NCBI GenBank assembly: GCA_047516825.1
Contig: JAKZUA010000185.1
Coordinates: 1-6,863 of the forward strand
Source: JADFQT01 sp047516825
GTDB lineage: Bacteria > Chloroflexota > Dehalococcoidia > Lucifugimonadales > UBA3495
Direction: 5' to 3'
Length of the DNA stretch: 6,863 nucleotides
The position numbers and the translations under genes are program-made. The notes below the pieces were generated by a model that had not been told where the DNA came from, did not search any database, and worked only from the letters and a program-made list of their open reading frames with translations. Numbering within the stretch: the first letter of the stretch is position 1; every line of letters starts with the position of its first letter. Positions 1-4,381 of the stretch are shown piece by piece.

Positions 1-1
1 A

Positions 2-106
2 CGCCGGGCTGGGCATTCCAACGTAGCCGCTGCCCTACGCCGCCACAATGCCCATCTCAGCGAAGCTTTCGACATGATGGGCTTTTCCTACCAGGCAGGA
101 GAATGA
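2..106 (+). CDS. C-terminal tail of an unidentified protein, truncated by the window edge
   Basis: An open frame enters from the left edge and ends at TGA 104-106, giving 34 visible residues that begin RRAGHSNVAAALRRHNAH and end MMGFSYQAGE. The residue mix looks like a real soluble protein with an amphipathic helix. I do not recognise the family. The GHSNV stretch followed by a helix recalls the end of tyrosine recombinases (GHxxxxxT...Y), but the nucleophilic tyrosine is not where it should be, so I do not call it that. The gene converges with the TadE-like gene on the other strand, and the two reading frames overlap by 50 bases. This suggests that one of the two ends is not original. Confidence 0.45.
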   Translation, partial: RRAGHSNVAAALRRHNAHLSEAFDMMGFSYQAGE

Positions 107-476
107 AAAGGCCCTGATTGTCCAACCAGCCCACCGTGACACTACTGGATAGGGGATTTAGGACGCCGCTGGAGCGGGCGATGGTTCGGTCGGAAACGGT
201 TTCAGAAATGCCATCGTCTTCGCAGGAACCGTCGCCGCAGTTGACGGCGCCGAAGCGAGCTCCCTCTCTTACGGCGTTGGAGACGGAAACGTACTGGTAC
301 ATCAGCATTCCCAGGTCAACCACCATAAGGAAGGCGGCGACGAATACCGGCAAGACCAGGATGAACTCCAACGACGACTGGCCCTTTTCCCTGCGGAATA
401 AGCAGCGGGACCGCCGGCGTTTGCCGGCTGAATTATTTTGCCCTGAATTAGGGTATAGGATTGCTTTGTCGGTCAT
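57..476 (-). CDS. TadE-like pseudopilin, probably lacking its normal C-terminus
   Basis: This 139-residue protein has a basic N-terminus (about residues 19-31), then G32 followed by QSSLEF, which matches the prepilin peptidase site GXXXXE(F/Y). One hydrophobic helix follows (about 38-60), then SNAVREGARFGAV at about 66-77. This order is diagnostic of the TadE domain, whose members are minor pseudopilins of Tad/Flp pilus systems held in the cytoplasmic membrane. I start it at the ATG 476-474 because it lies 2 nt after the stop of the upstream pilin and has a GGAG in the upstream coding end; a longer upstream extension would overlap the pilin. Up to about residue 121 (VTVGWLDNQG) it reads like a periplasmic TadE domain. 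The last 18 residues do not, and they overlap the tail of the convergent gene. I infer truncation. The other two minus-strand frames do not restore a plausible tail. Confidence 0.82.
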   Translation of the reverse strand: MTDKAILYPNSGQNNSAGKRRRSRCLFRREKGQSSLEFILVLPVFVAAFLMVVDLGMLMYQYVSVSNAVREGARFGAVNCGDGSCEDDGISETVSDRTIARSSGVLNPLSSSVTVGWLDNQGLFILLPGRKSPSCRKLR

Positions 477-478
477 TG

Positions 479-661
479 TTACTCCAGGCAGCTGGCGGCA
501 GCGCTGGCGGTGTCCACGGAGGAACACATTAACCCGGCGAATTGGGGCACAAGGGCGCCAAACCCCACCATCAGGATGCCGGCGATGACCACGCCGACCG
601 CGCCGACTACCAGGACGTATTCAATGGTGCTCTGCCCTTGTTGCTGCCGCAGCAACTTCAT
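479..661 (-). CDS. Flp-type pilin, 60 residues
   Basis: A short basic leader (MKLLRQQQG) is followed by QSTIEY, so G9 and E14-Y15 match the Flp prepilin cleavage motif G/XXXXEY; TadV/CpaA-like peptidases cut after the glycine. One hydrophobic helix (about 16-38) follows, then GALVPQ and two cysteines, C46 and C58, near the C-terminus. Mature length would be about 51 residues, normal for Flp pilins, which polymerise into thin adhesive fibres. The ATG at 661-659 has CGGAG 7 nt upstream. The stop lies 2 nt before the TadE-like start, so the two are almost certainly cotranscribed. It resembles the pilin at 1042-1281: both have GAL(V/F)PQ and then a cysteine at the same spacing, which makes them diverged paralogs. 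Confidence 0.85.
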   Translation of the reverse strand: MKLLRQQQGQSTIEYVLVVGAVGVVIAGILMVGFGALVPQFAGLMCSSVDTASAAASCLE

Positions 662-702
662 TTCTTTGCTCCGTTTACGGGACTGTTTCTCGGACCCTTC
701 TC

Positions 703-738
703 AAATCCCCTTTTTAAAAGGGGGATATCGGGGGATTT
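703..738. repeat. Three-armed palindromic repeat (AAATCCCC ... GGGGATTT)
   Basis: AAATCCCC (703-710) and GGGGATTT (731-738) are perfect inverted repeats. The first arm also runs into an inner palindrome, CCCCTTTT-T-AAAAGGGG (707-723), so alternative stem pairings are possible. Stretches of this kind, C-runs next to T/A runs with an inverted partner, are typical of dispersed intergenic repeats in several bacterial phyla. It lies in the leader of the second pilin, about 40 bases upstream of its start codon, where it could also affect RNA folding. Assignment to a repeat family is inference. Confidence 0.5.
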
Positions 739-827
739 CACCCTCAGTATGTCCCGGCGCCCGTGCCCGGGAGTTTTCCGGACCCGGAAGTTAGTATGAA
801 AAACATGTGAAAAGTGCTTGTTTTACC

Positions 828-856
828 TATATACCTTGGCAGATGCTGTTTGGGAA
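828..856 (-). promoter_or_regulatory. Weak sigma-70-like promoter candidate for the second pilin
   Basis: On the minus strand, TTCCCA (856-851) and TATATA (833-828) are separated by exactly 17 bp, each matching about 4 of 6 positions of the -35 and -10 consensus. It lies downstream of the strong hairpin and would give the second pilin and the TadE-like gene their own transcript with a leader of roughly 160 nt. The match could be chance in an AT-richer patch. Confidence 0.25.
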
Positions 857-944
857 AACCATTGGGGCAGCACCTGTAATTGCTGGCTAAGAGTCTCTGG
901 ATTACTCCGGCTCAGGCCCTATAGGATATCCGCCGACCGGATGG

Positions 945-978
945 CACCTGGGCCGGCGCAGCTGCGCCGGCCCAGGTG
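945..978 (-). terminator. Perfect 34-bp GC-rich palindrome behind the first pilin gene
   Basis: Bases 945-961 (CACCTGGGCCGGCGCAG) are matched base for base by their reverse complement at 962-978, so all 17 pairs are perfect. It lies 63 bases beyond the stop of the 79-residue pilin. As RNA it would form a very stable hairpin, apart from the few central bases forced into a loop. No T-tract follows on either strand, so it is not a classical intrinsic terminator. An attenuator, a 3'-end stabilising hairpin for an abundant pilin mRNA, or a dyad-binding protein site are all possible. Confidence 0.5.
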
Positions 979-996
979 GGGGCTGAAACCGTTTGC

Positions 997-1021
997 CAAC
1001 CGTCCCTTACGGACTAGGTTG
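997..1021 (-). other. Second hairpin between the pilin stop and the long palindrome
   Basis: CAACC (997-1001) pairs with GGTTG (1017-1021) and GTCC (1002-1005) with GGAC (1011-1014), leaving a 5-nt loop and a 2-nt bulge. It starts 20 bases after the pilin stop codon, so the pilin message ends with two hairpins in a row. Confidence 0.4.
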
Positions 1022-1041
1022 ACGTTGCCTGGGTTGGTCTA

Positions 1042-1281
1042 CTAGCCGAACAGAGTGAGGGCACTACAGTCCATCCCGCCCATTCCCGGAAGACCGTTGA
1101 TTGCTTGACAAGTAACTGTAACCAGTTGCGGGAACAGGGCGCCGGCGCCGGCGGCTAGGAGCCCGACAACTACGACGCTGACGCCGCCGATGATGAGCAC
1201 GTACTCGAAAGCAACCGCGCCCCTTTTGTCCTGGATAAAGGTCATGGTCTGGTACTTGATATTCCGTAGTGCGTTGAACAT
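1042..1281 (-). CDS. Flp-type pilin, 79 residues
   Basis: This is probably the first and main pilin of the cluster. The leader contains basic residues up to R20, then G21-AVAF-E26-Y27, a clean G/XXXXEY prepilin peptidase site. A long hydrophobic helix follows (about 27-48), then GALFPQ, C58, a glycine-rich stretch and C72. Mature length would be 58 residues. The ATG at 1281-1279 has an excellent Shine-Dalgarno AAGGAGG (1297-1291) with 9 bases between, the best in the pilin cluster, which fits high expression. It is followed by two hairpins rather than directly by the next gene. The two C-terminal cysteines (spacing 14) parallel those of the second pilin (spacing 12); Flp pilins usually lack such a pair, so a disulfide-stabilised tail is possible. 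An Flp-like minor pilin is the alternative reading. Confidence 0.85.
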   Translation of the reverse strand: MFNALRNIKYQTMTFIQDKRGAVAFEYVLIIGGVSVVVVGLLAAGAGALFPQLVTVTCQAINGLPGMGGMDCSALTLFG

Positions 1282-1878
1282 GTTGGGTATCCTCCTTAAA
1301 TTTTTTGATTCCTAAGTTTTGGGGCTGTCAGGTGTCTTGCGGCTTACGCGATTCATTTACAAGACTTGTTTATCATTACACCCGTTGGTTCCAGCTGATG
1401 GAAAAATTAGCGGTGCGGGGGAGACTAATCTGTATATAGTTGTAACGGAAACCCAGACTAGTCCGGGGCCGGTTATTGGAGTGCTAGTGGAGCTGGTTGG
1501 GGGATGTTTGTAGCTGCCAACGGCAGCGGAGCGGCGCAGTTTGAACCAGTGGGCACCAATTGAGGCCTACCCCTGGCCGAGATAATCTTTACCGCGCCGC
1601 GACGAATTAGGTTCAGAGGACAGCCAAGCAGGAGCCGGGGAAAAATCGGGCCTTCCTTGTTGATAGGAGAAGTCCACCGGGAAATCCTGGGTTGACCCCA
1701 TCCCGGAGGCTGGAAAGCGGGAGATAATCAGTAGGCCGACATTCCCGTCTTTAAATGCGACTCGGCGGTAGGGCGGCCAAAAGTACCAGGCAACCGGCCC
1801 GGCAGTCGCTAGCTTCAAAAAGGGGACCGGTTAACCAGGGGCAGCCCAGGCGGAAAAATCCCGGTAGGGAGCGGACAC
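1282..1878. other. About 600 bases without a supported gene, between divergent transcription units
   Basis: This gap separates the minus-strand pilin from the plus-strand methyltransferase, so it should hold promoters for both. On the pilin side there is an AT-rich patch just before the ribosome binding site and a short inverted repeat ACAAG-A-CTTGT at 1359-1369. GTCTTG (1334-1339) can also pair with CAAGAC (1360-1365), giving a possible structured leader. GCTGCC-AAC-GGCAGC (1513-1527) is a tight hairpin. An 83-codon minus-strand frame (1567-1818) starts only at TTG, has no ribosome binding site, and I do not support it. I see no convincing promoter, tRNA or riboswitch consensus. Confidence 0.5.
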
Positions 1879-2861
1879 ATGAAGCTATTACAAAGAAAAT
1901 CCTGGTTCGCCCGAGATGTGAAGACCTACCTATCCTTCCTGTTTCTGGTGTCCGCCACCGACGCCGGCTTGCTGAACGCGCTGCGGAATCCGGCGCATCG
2001 GGATCAGCTCCTCGGTACGCTGGAGGTTGAGCGTCCTAGTTGCTGGAGCGGCCTCTGGCCCTGGGAGTTTCGGTGGGCCAACTGCGGGAGTATAAGGGCC
2101 GATATGTGGTATCCGGTTCCCGCGCCCGATCTCTGCTGCAGGGCGACCAGACGCCCATCACGTCGCTGATGAAGATATGGGCTTCGATCTACCCATCGGT
2201 ATACGACAATCTGGCTGCCCGCATGAGGGACGCGGCCCTGGTGGACTATCTTGACGGCACCGGCGACCTGTTCGCCAGGGCCTGTAATGTTCATGAACCA
2301 TTTATTTACGGCCTCATGTCCGATGTCGTTAAGTCGGGAACGCCTCTGAAGATTCTGGACGTAGGCTGCGGAACGGCTACCTATCTCCGCCGCGCGGCAG
2401 ACATAAACCCCCAAGCGACTGGAGTGGGTTTGGAAATGCGGGCCGACGTAGTCACTCTCGCCTCGGCAAACCTGATCAAATGGTGCTTGCAGGAGCAATT
2501 CAAGGTGGTACCGGGAGATATTCTGTGCCCTCCGGTGGAGATGGGCGGTCCATTTGACGTGATCTTAATGTTCAATAATGTTTATTACTTCCCCGAGCAG
2601 GACCGCCCGGACCTTTTTCGGAAGTTGAAATCGAGCATGAGCCCCGGCGGCGTCATGGCGATTGTGTCGATGATGCAAGGCAGCACTTTCGGCTCGGTTA
2701 ATATTGACTTGATGTTGAGTTCCACTAAAGGTGGTGGTCCGCTACCAGAATTGGCCCAGCTTGAAGTTCAGCTGCAAGATTCCGGATTCGTTGTAGAAAA
2801 GTCCGTGCGCCTGGGCTCTGGAGAAACCTTACTTGGTGTAGTATCGACCAATCCGGCGTAA
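1879..2861 (+). pseudogene. Frameshifted class I SAM-dependent methyltransferase with N-terminal winged-helix-like domain
   Basis: The start ATG 1879 has AGGGAG seven bases upstream. The first 53 codons (to 2037) encode a helical N-terminal part (FLFLVSATDAGLLNALRNP, then LLGTLEVERP). This matches the start of the dimerisation/winged-helix domain seen in small-molecule methyltransferases. It continues in a different frame from 2040 with LLERPLALGVSVGQLREYKGRYVVSGSRARSLL, the natural end of that domain. Adding one base in front of AG at 2038 turns it into GAG and restores RPELLERPL, giving about 327 residues, a normal length for such O- or C-methyltransferases. In the restored protein, ILDVGCGTA (about 159-167) is SAM-binding motif I, E186 the acidic ribose-binding position and D214 follows in VVPGDI; the C-terminal strand-rich part is complete. 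The substrate cannot be told. It is either a recent pseudogene or a sequencing error, since the rest is undamaged. Confidence 0.78.
2040..2861 (+). CDS. Intact catalytic reading frame of the methyltransferase
   Basis: This is the longest uninterrupted part of the gene described at 1879-2861, listed because it may be all that is translated if the frameshift is real. It would have to start at TTG 2040, directly after an in-frame TAG, or at ATG 2169. Neither has a Shine-Dalgarno sequence, which supports the view that it is a downstream fragment. It holds the whole Rossmann-type methyltransferase fold: motif I at residues 105-113, FDVILMFNNVYYF (motif IV region) at 172-184 and SPGGVMAIVSM after it, the usual post-motif loop and strand. 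Without the N-terminal domain, dimerisation and part of the substrate pocket would be missing. Confidence 0.6.
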   Translation: MLERPLALGVSVGQLREYKGRYVVSGSRARSLLQGDQTPITSLMKIWASIYPSVYDNLAARMRDAALVDYLDGTGDLFARACNVHEPFIYGLMSDVVKSGTPLKILDVGCGTATYLRRAADINPQATGVGLEMRADVVTLASANLIKWCLQEQFKVVPGDILCPPVEMGGPFDVILMFNNVYYFPEQDRPDLFRKLKSSMSPGGVMAIVSMMQGSTFGSVNIDLMLSSTKGGGPLPELAQLEVQLQDSGFVVEKSVRLGSGETLLGVVSTNPA

Positions 2862-2930
2862 GGGTTCCATCTTGAGGAATCCCGTCATCCCTCCCAAGTT
2901 TAGAACGCGGGTTTCTTTTCCATATTATTT

Positions 2931-2952
2931 AAAAGCCACGGGTAAAAGCCAC
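2931..2952. repeat. Short tandem repeat AAAAGCCAC, two copies
   Basis: AAAAGCCAC occurs at 2931-2939 and again at 2944-2952, a 13-base step. It sits in the 248-base gap between the methyltransferase and the LspA-like gene, which otherwise shows no gene and only a weak imperfect hairpin just after the methyltransferase stop (about 2862-2884). It could be a pair of binding sites or a small slippage duplication. Confidence 0.3.
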
Positions 2953-3109
2953 CGGGACTGGCGCCATTTGAGGACTCTCTTAATGTAGTCAACGGGCTGT
3001 ATTAATTGCGGGGTCCGCCTTGCAATTGCCTATCGTCACCCTTCTGTCACGGGATGCTTACCGCGCCTGTCCGATAACGCGCTCTCTAAGCCGTTAAAAT
3101 AGACAGGTC

Positions 3110-3685
3110 ATGCTTCAAAAAGTAAGGCGCCGACTCAGATGTTCCCTGATGACCTGGCTGTCGAGCGGGCATTTTTGGGCAGTCTTATTGGGAGGACTGG
3201 CCCTGTCCCTGGCTAGCAAGTCGTTCATCAACCTGGCCATCGAACCCCAATCCTTCGATGTATCGGTAGGGACCCTCGAGGGACAAATTTTTCCTTTCCC
3301 ACCCGGTAGGCTAGCCATTACCCATTCGCAGCACTGGGCCGAAGCCGGCTTAGGAAGCTTGTTAGGGATCGGATGGACCCTGTTGATGGCTTTTTTGTTC
3401 CTGTCTTTGACCAGGCGCGCTTTACATCATCGAATCGCTTACGTGGGAACTGGTCTCTTCCTGGCTGGAGCCATCAGCAATCGAGGGGAAGTCGCACTTT
3501 TCGGCCACGCCACCGACTTCTTGTTCATACGGCCTCTAGGTTCAAGTGAGCTGGGGGTTATAGTCAATTTCGCGGATATGATGATTGCCGCCGGACTGGT
3601 CCTATTATTGCTCTGGTCTCCGATATATGGGTTGCTCCAGAGAAACCGATGCGAAAGGCTAGAGGCGCCTGAACCCAGTTCCTGA
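3110..3685 (+). CDS. Divergent signal peptidase II (LspA)-like membrane protein
   Basis: The 191-residue protein has four hydrophobic helices (about 22-42, 84-101, 108-124, 147-170), the topology of LspA, the membrane aspartyl protease that removes lipoprotein signal peptides. The stretch GAISNRGEVALFGHATDF (120-137) aligns without gaps to the LspA signature GALGNLIDRxxxGxVVDF, keeping N124 and D136. VNFADMMI (152-159) matches FNxADxxI and keeps N153 and D156. The aspartates are 20 apart (19 in E. coli LspA, from memory). Other conserved positions differ: the signature DR pair is E-V, the N-terminal D of DxxxK is serine (only the lysine remains), and the usual RN.GAAF region reads QHWAEAGLG. 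So it has the catalytic dyad in a rebuilt substrate pocket; a real but divergent LspA, or a paralog with another substrate, are both possible. The ATG 3110 has only a weak AGG upstream; TAAAAT at 3095-3100 could be a -10 box for a near-leaderless message. M14 is an alternative start without better signals. Confidence 0.72.
   Translation: MLQKVRRRLRCSLMTWLSSGHFWAVLLGGLALSLASKSFINLAIEPQSFDVSVGTLEGQIFPFPPGRLAITHSQHWAEAGLGSLLGIGWTLLMAFLFLSLTRRALHHRIAYVGTGLFLAGAISNRGEVALFGHATDFLFIRPLGSSELGVIVNFADMMIAAGLVLLLLWSPIYGLLQRNRCERLEAPEPSS
3153..3170 (+). repeat. 18-bp exact direct repeat, copy 1
   Basis: CCTGGCTGTCGAGCGGGC lies inside the LspA-like gene, coding for part of TWLSSGH. The same 18 bases recur at 3850-3867; neighbouring bases differ on both sides. 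The chance of any such exact match in a window of this size is well under one in a thousand. Confidence 0.7.
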
Positions 3686-3765
3686 TTTCTGGAAGAGGAC
3701 CGGCGCATTCCCTTTCCAAACTCCTCTAACTTCCGATTCCCTAATCCCCGCGAGCCAGCCCTTCC

Positions 3766-3789
3766 CGGCCCCCCGTGTTGGTGGGGCCG
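3766..3789 (+). terminator. GC-rich hairpin downstream of the LspA-like gene
   Basis: CGGCCCC (3766-3772) pairs with GGGGCCG (3783-3789), and two more C-G pairs with one bulged base extend the stem to about 9 bp around a GTGTT loop. It lies 80 bases after the stop codon. There is no T-run behind it, so termination is only likely, not shown. Confidence 0.35.
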
Positions 3790-3849
3790 CCTCCTTGCGT
3801 AAGCGAAGTGCCGCCAGCCTCGCCGAGACAGCTACATGGGCCCTCGCGG

Positions 3850-3867
3850 CCTGGCTGTCGAGCGGGC
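3850..3867 (+). repeat. 18-bp exact direct repeat, copy 2
   Basis: This is identical to 3153-3170, 697 bases away, same orientation, but here in non-coding DNA. It may be a remnant of a partial duplication or rearrangement that involved the start of the LspA-like gene. Confidence 0.7.
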
Positions 3868-4034
3868 CTCTGGCTGGTAACAGATTGTTCCCAAAACCCG
3901 GTAACTCGGCTCCCCCGATAACGTGAATTCCAATGAACACCGGAATTTCCCCGTCCCTTCACCACTAGGAAACCTAACAACCCAGGGATCTTTACCATTT
4001 TGAGCGTTAATAATTGCATCAAATTGTGTTATTT

Positions 4035-4039
4035 GGAGG
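4035..4039 (+). promoter_or_regulatory. Shine-Dalgarno GGAGG that fixes the start of the small acidic protein
   Basis: GGAGG is followed by 7 bases and ATG 4047. It excludes the in-frame upstream ATG at 4014, which has no such site and would add 11 residues. Confidence 0.8.
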
Positions 4040-4046
4040 ACTATTC

Positions 4047-4319
4047 ATGAATGAGCTACGCCTGCTCTTGCAGAAGCAACTCGGTCAGTTGGAATCGGAA
4101 CGTGAGCTGATTGATGAGGCTATTCAGGAGCTACACCGACGGTTTAGCCTGTTGGATGACGTAGAATCTTGGGGCTTGCTTCCTGAGGCAGACGAGGCCT
4201 CGCCGGCATTTGCATCCAGCCTTCCGGAGGTGAGTGAGGAGGAGGGGTTTGATATGGTGTATGCGGAGCGCGAGGAAGATTTCGAATTTGCGGCTTCGGG
4301 GGAAATGGCAGCGGAGTGA
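4047..4319 (+). CDS. Small acidic coiled-coil protein, family not recognised
   Basis: The product has 90 residues, 25 of them acidic (19 Glu, 6 Asp) and only 6 Arg/Lys. Residues 1-36 form a likely coiled coil with leucines and isoleucines at helical spacing (L6, L8, L12, L15, I22, I26, L29, L36). The remaining part is probably disordered, rich in E, D, S and A, with an EEE run at 64-66 and alternating aromatic and acidic residues in EREEDFEFAASG. There is no signal peptide, membrane segment, cysteine or metal site. It stands alone: a 360-base gap precedes it and a convergent gene follows. The strong ribosome binding site and codon-like structure make it a real gene. Possible roles are a small adaptor or nucleic-acid mimic, but the sequence does not show which. 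Confidence 0.72.
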   Translation: MNELRLLLQKQLGQLESERELIDEAIQELHRRFSLLDDVESWGLLPEADEASPAFASSLPEVSEEEGFDMVYAEREEDFEFAASGEMAAE

Positions 4320-4335
4320 GCCTGGGGCGCTGATA

Positions 4336-4369
4336 GGCTGGGGTCTGGACTACGAAAACTGTTCCAGCC
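4336..4369. terminator. Hairpin in the 62-base gap between convergent genes
   Basis: GGCTGG (4336-4341) can pair with CCAGCC (4364-4369), with a competing inner stem CTGGAC/GTTCCAG. Its location between two converging genes suggests a shared terminator, but there is no T-run and the stem is modest. Confidence 0.25.
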
Positions 4370-4381
4370 GCCGTCCGATCT

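Larger units (their letters stand above)
3686..4046. other. About 360 bases without a supported gene
   Basis: Between the LspA-like gene and the small acidic protein I see no gene. The overlapping minus-strand frames are low-complexity, glycine-rich and lack ribosome binding sites. The gap holds a GC-rich hairpin (3766-3789), the second copy of the 18-bp repeat (3850-3867), and an AT-rich stretch just before the next gene. That stretch contains TTGAGC (4000-4005) and TAATAAT-like sequences (4008-4014), which probably include its promoter, although no pair has correct spacing. Confidence 0.5.

Noticed and set aside
2..106. Left-edge tail as a tyrosine recombinase
   Set aside because: GHSNV is similar to the GHxxxxxT box, but the catalytic tyrosine is missing at the expected spacing and only 34 residues are visible.
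118..588. Plus-strand 156-codon frame
   Set aside because: Antisense to the TadE-like and pilin genes, which have clear motifs and ribosome binding sites; the translated sequence has no domain character.
1282..1520. Cyclic-di-GMP or other riboswitch before the pilin gene
   Set aside because: Pilin genes are often so controlled, but I could not match the conserved core of any riboswitch; only small hairpins are present.
1567..1818. Minus-strand 83-codon frame in the large gap
   Set aside because: Only a TTG start, an in-frame stop eight codons upstream, no Shine-Dalgarno sequence and no recognisable motif. Could be a gene remnant, but nothing supports it.
2030..2046. Programmed -1 frameshift in the methyltransferase
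   Set aside because: No slippery heptamer, no clear downstream pseudoknot, and stops in the target frame just before the junction. A simple one-base loss explains it better.
1879..2169. N-terminal methyltransferase frame read as a separate 96-residue protein
   Set aside because: The first 53 codons belong to the methyltransferase; the rest is out-of-frame sequence overlapping the catalytic frame.
3741..4022. Minus-strand 93-codon frame
   Set aside because: Low-complexity, glycine- and arginine-rich, no ribosome binding site, overlaps the hairpin and the probable promoter of the small acidic gene.
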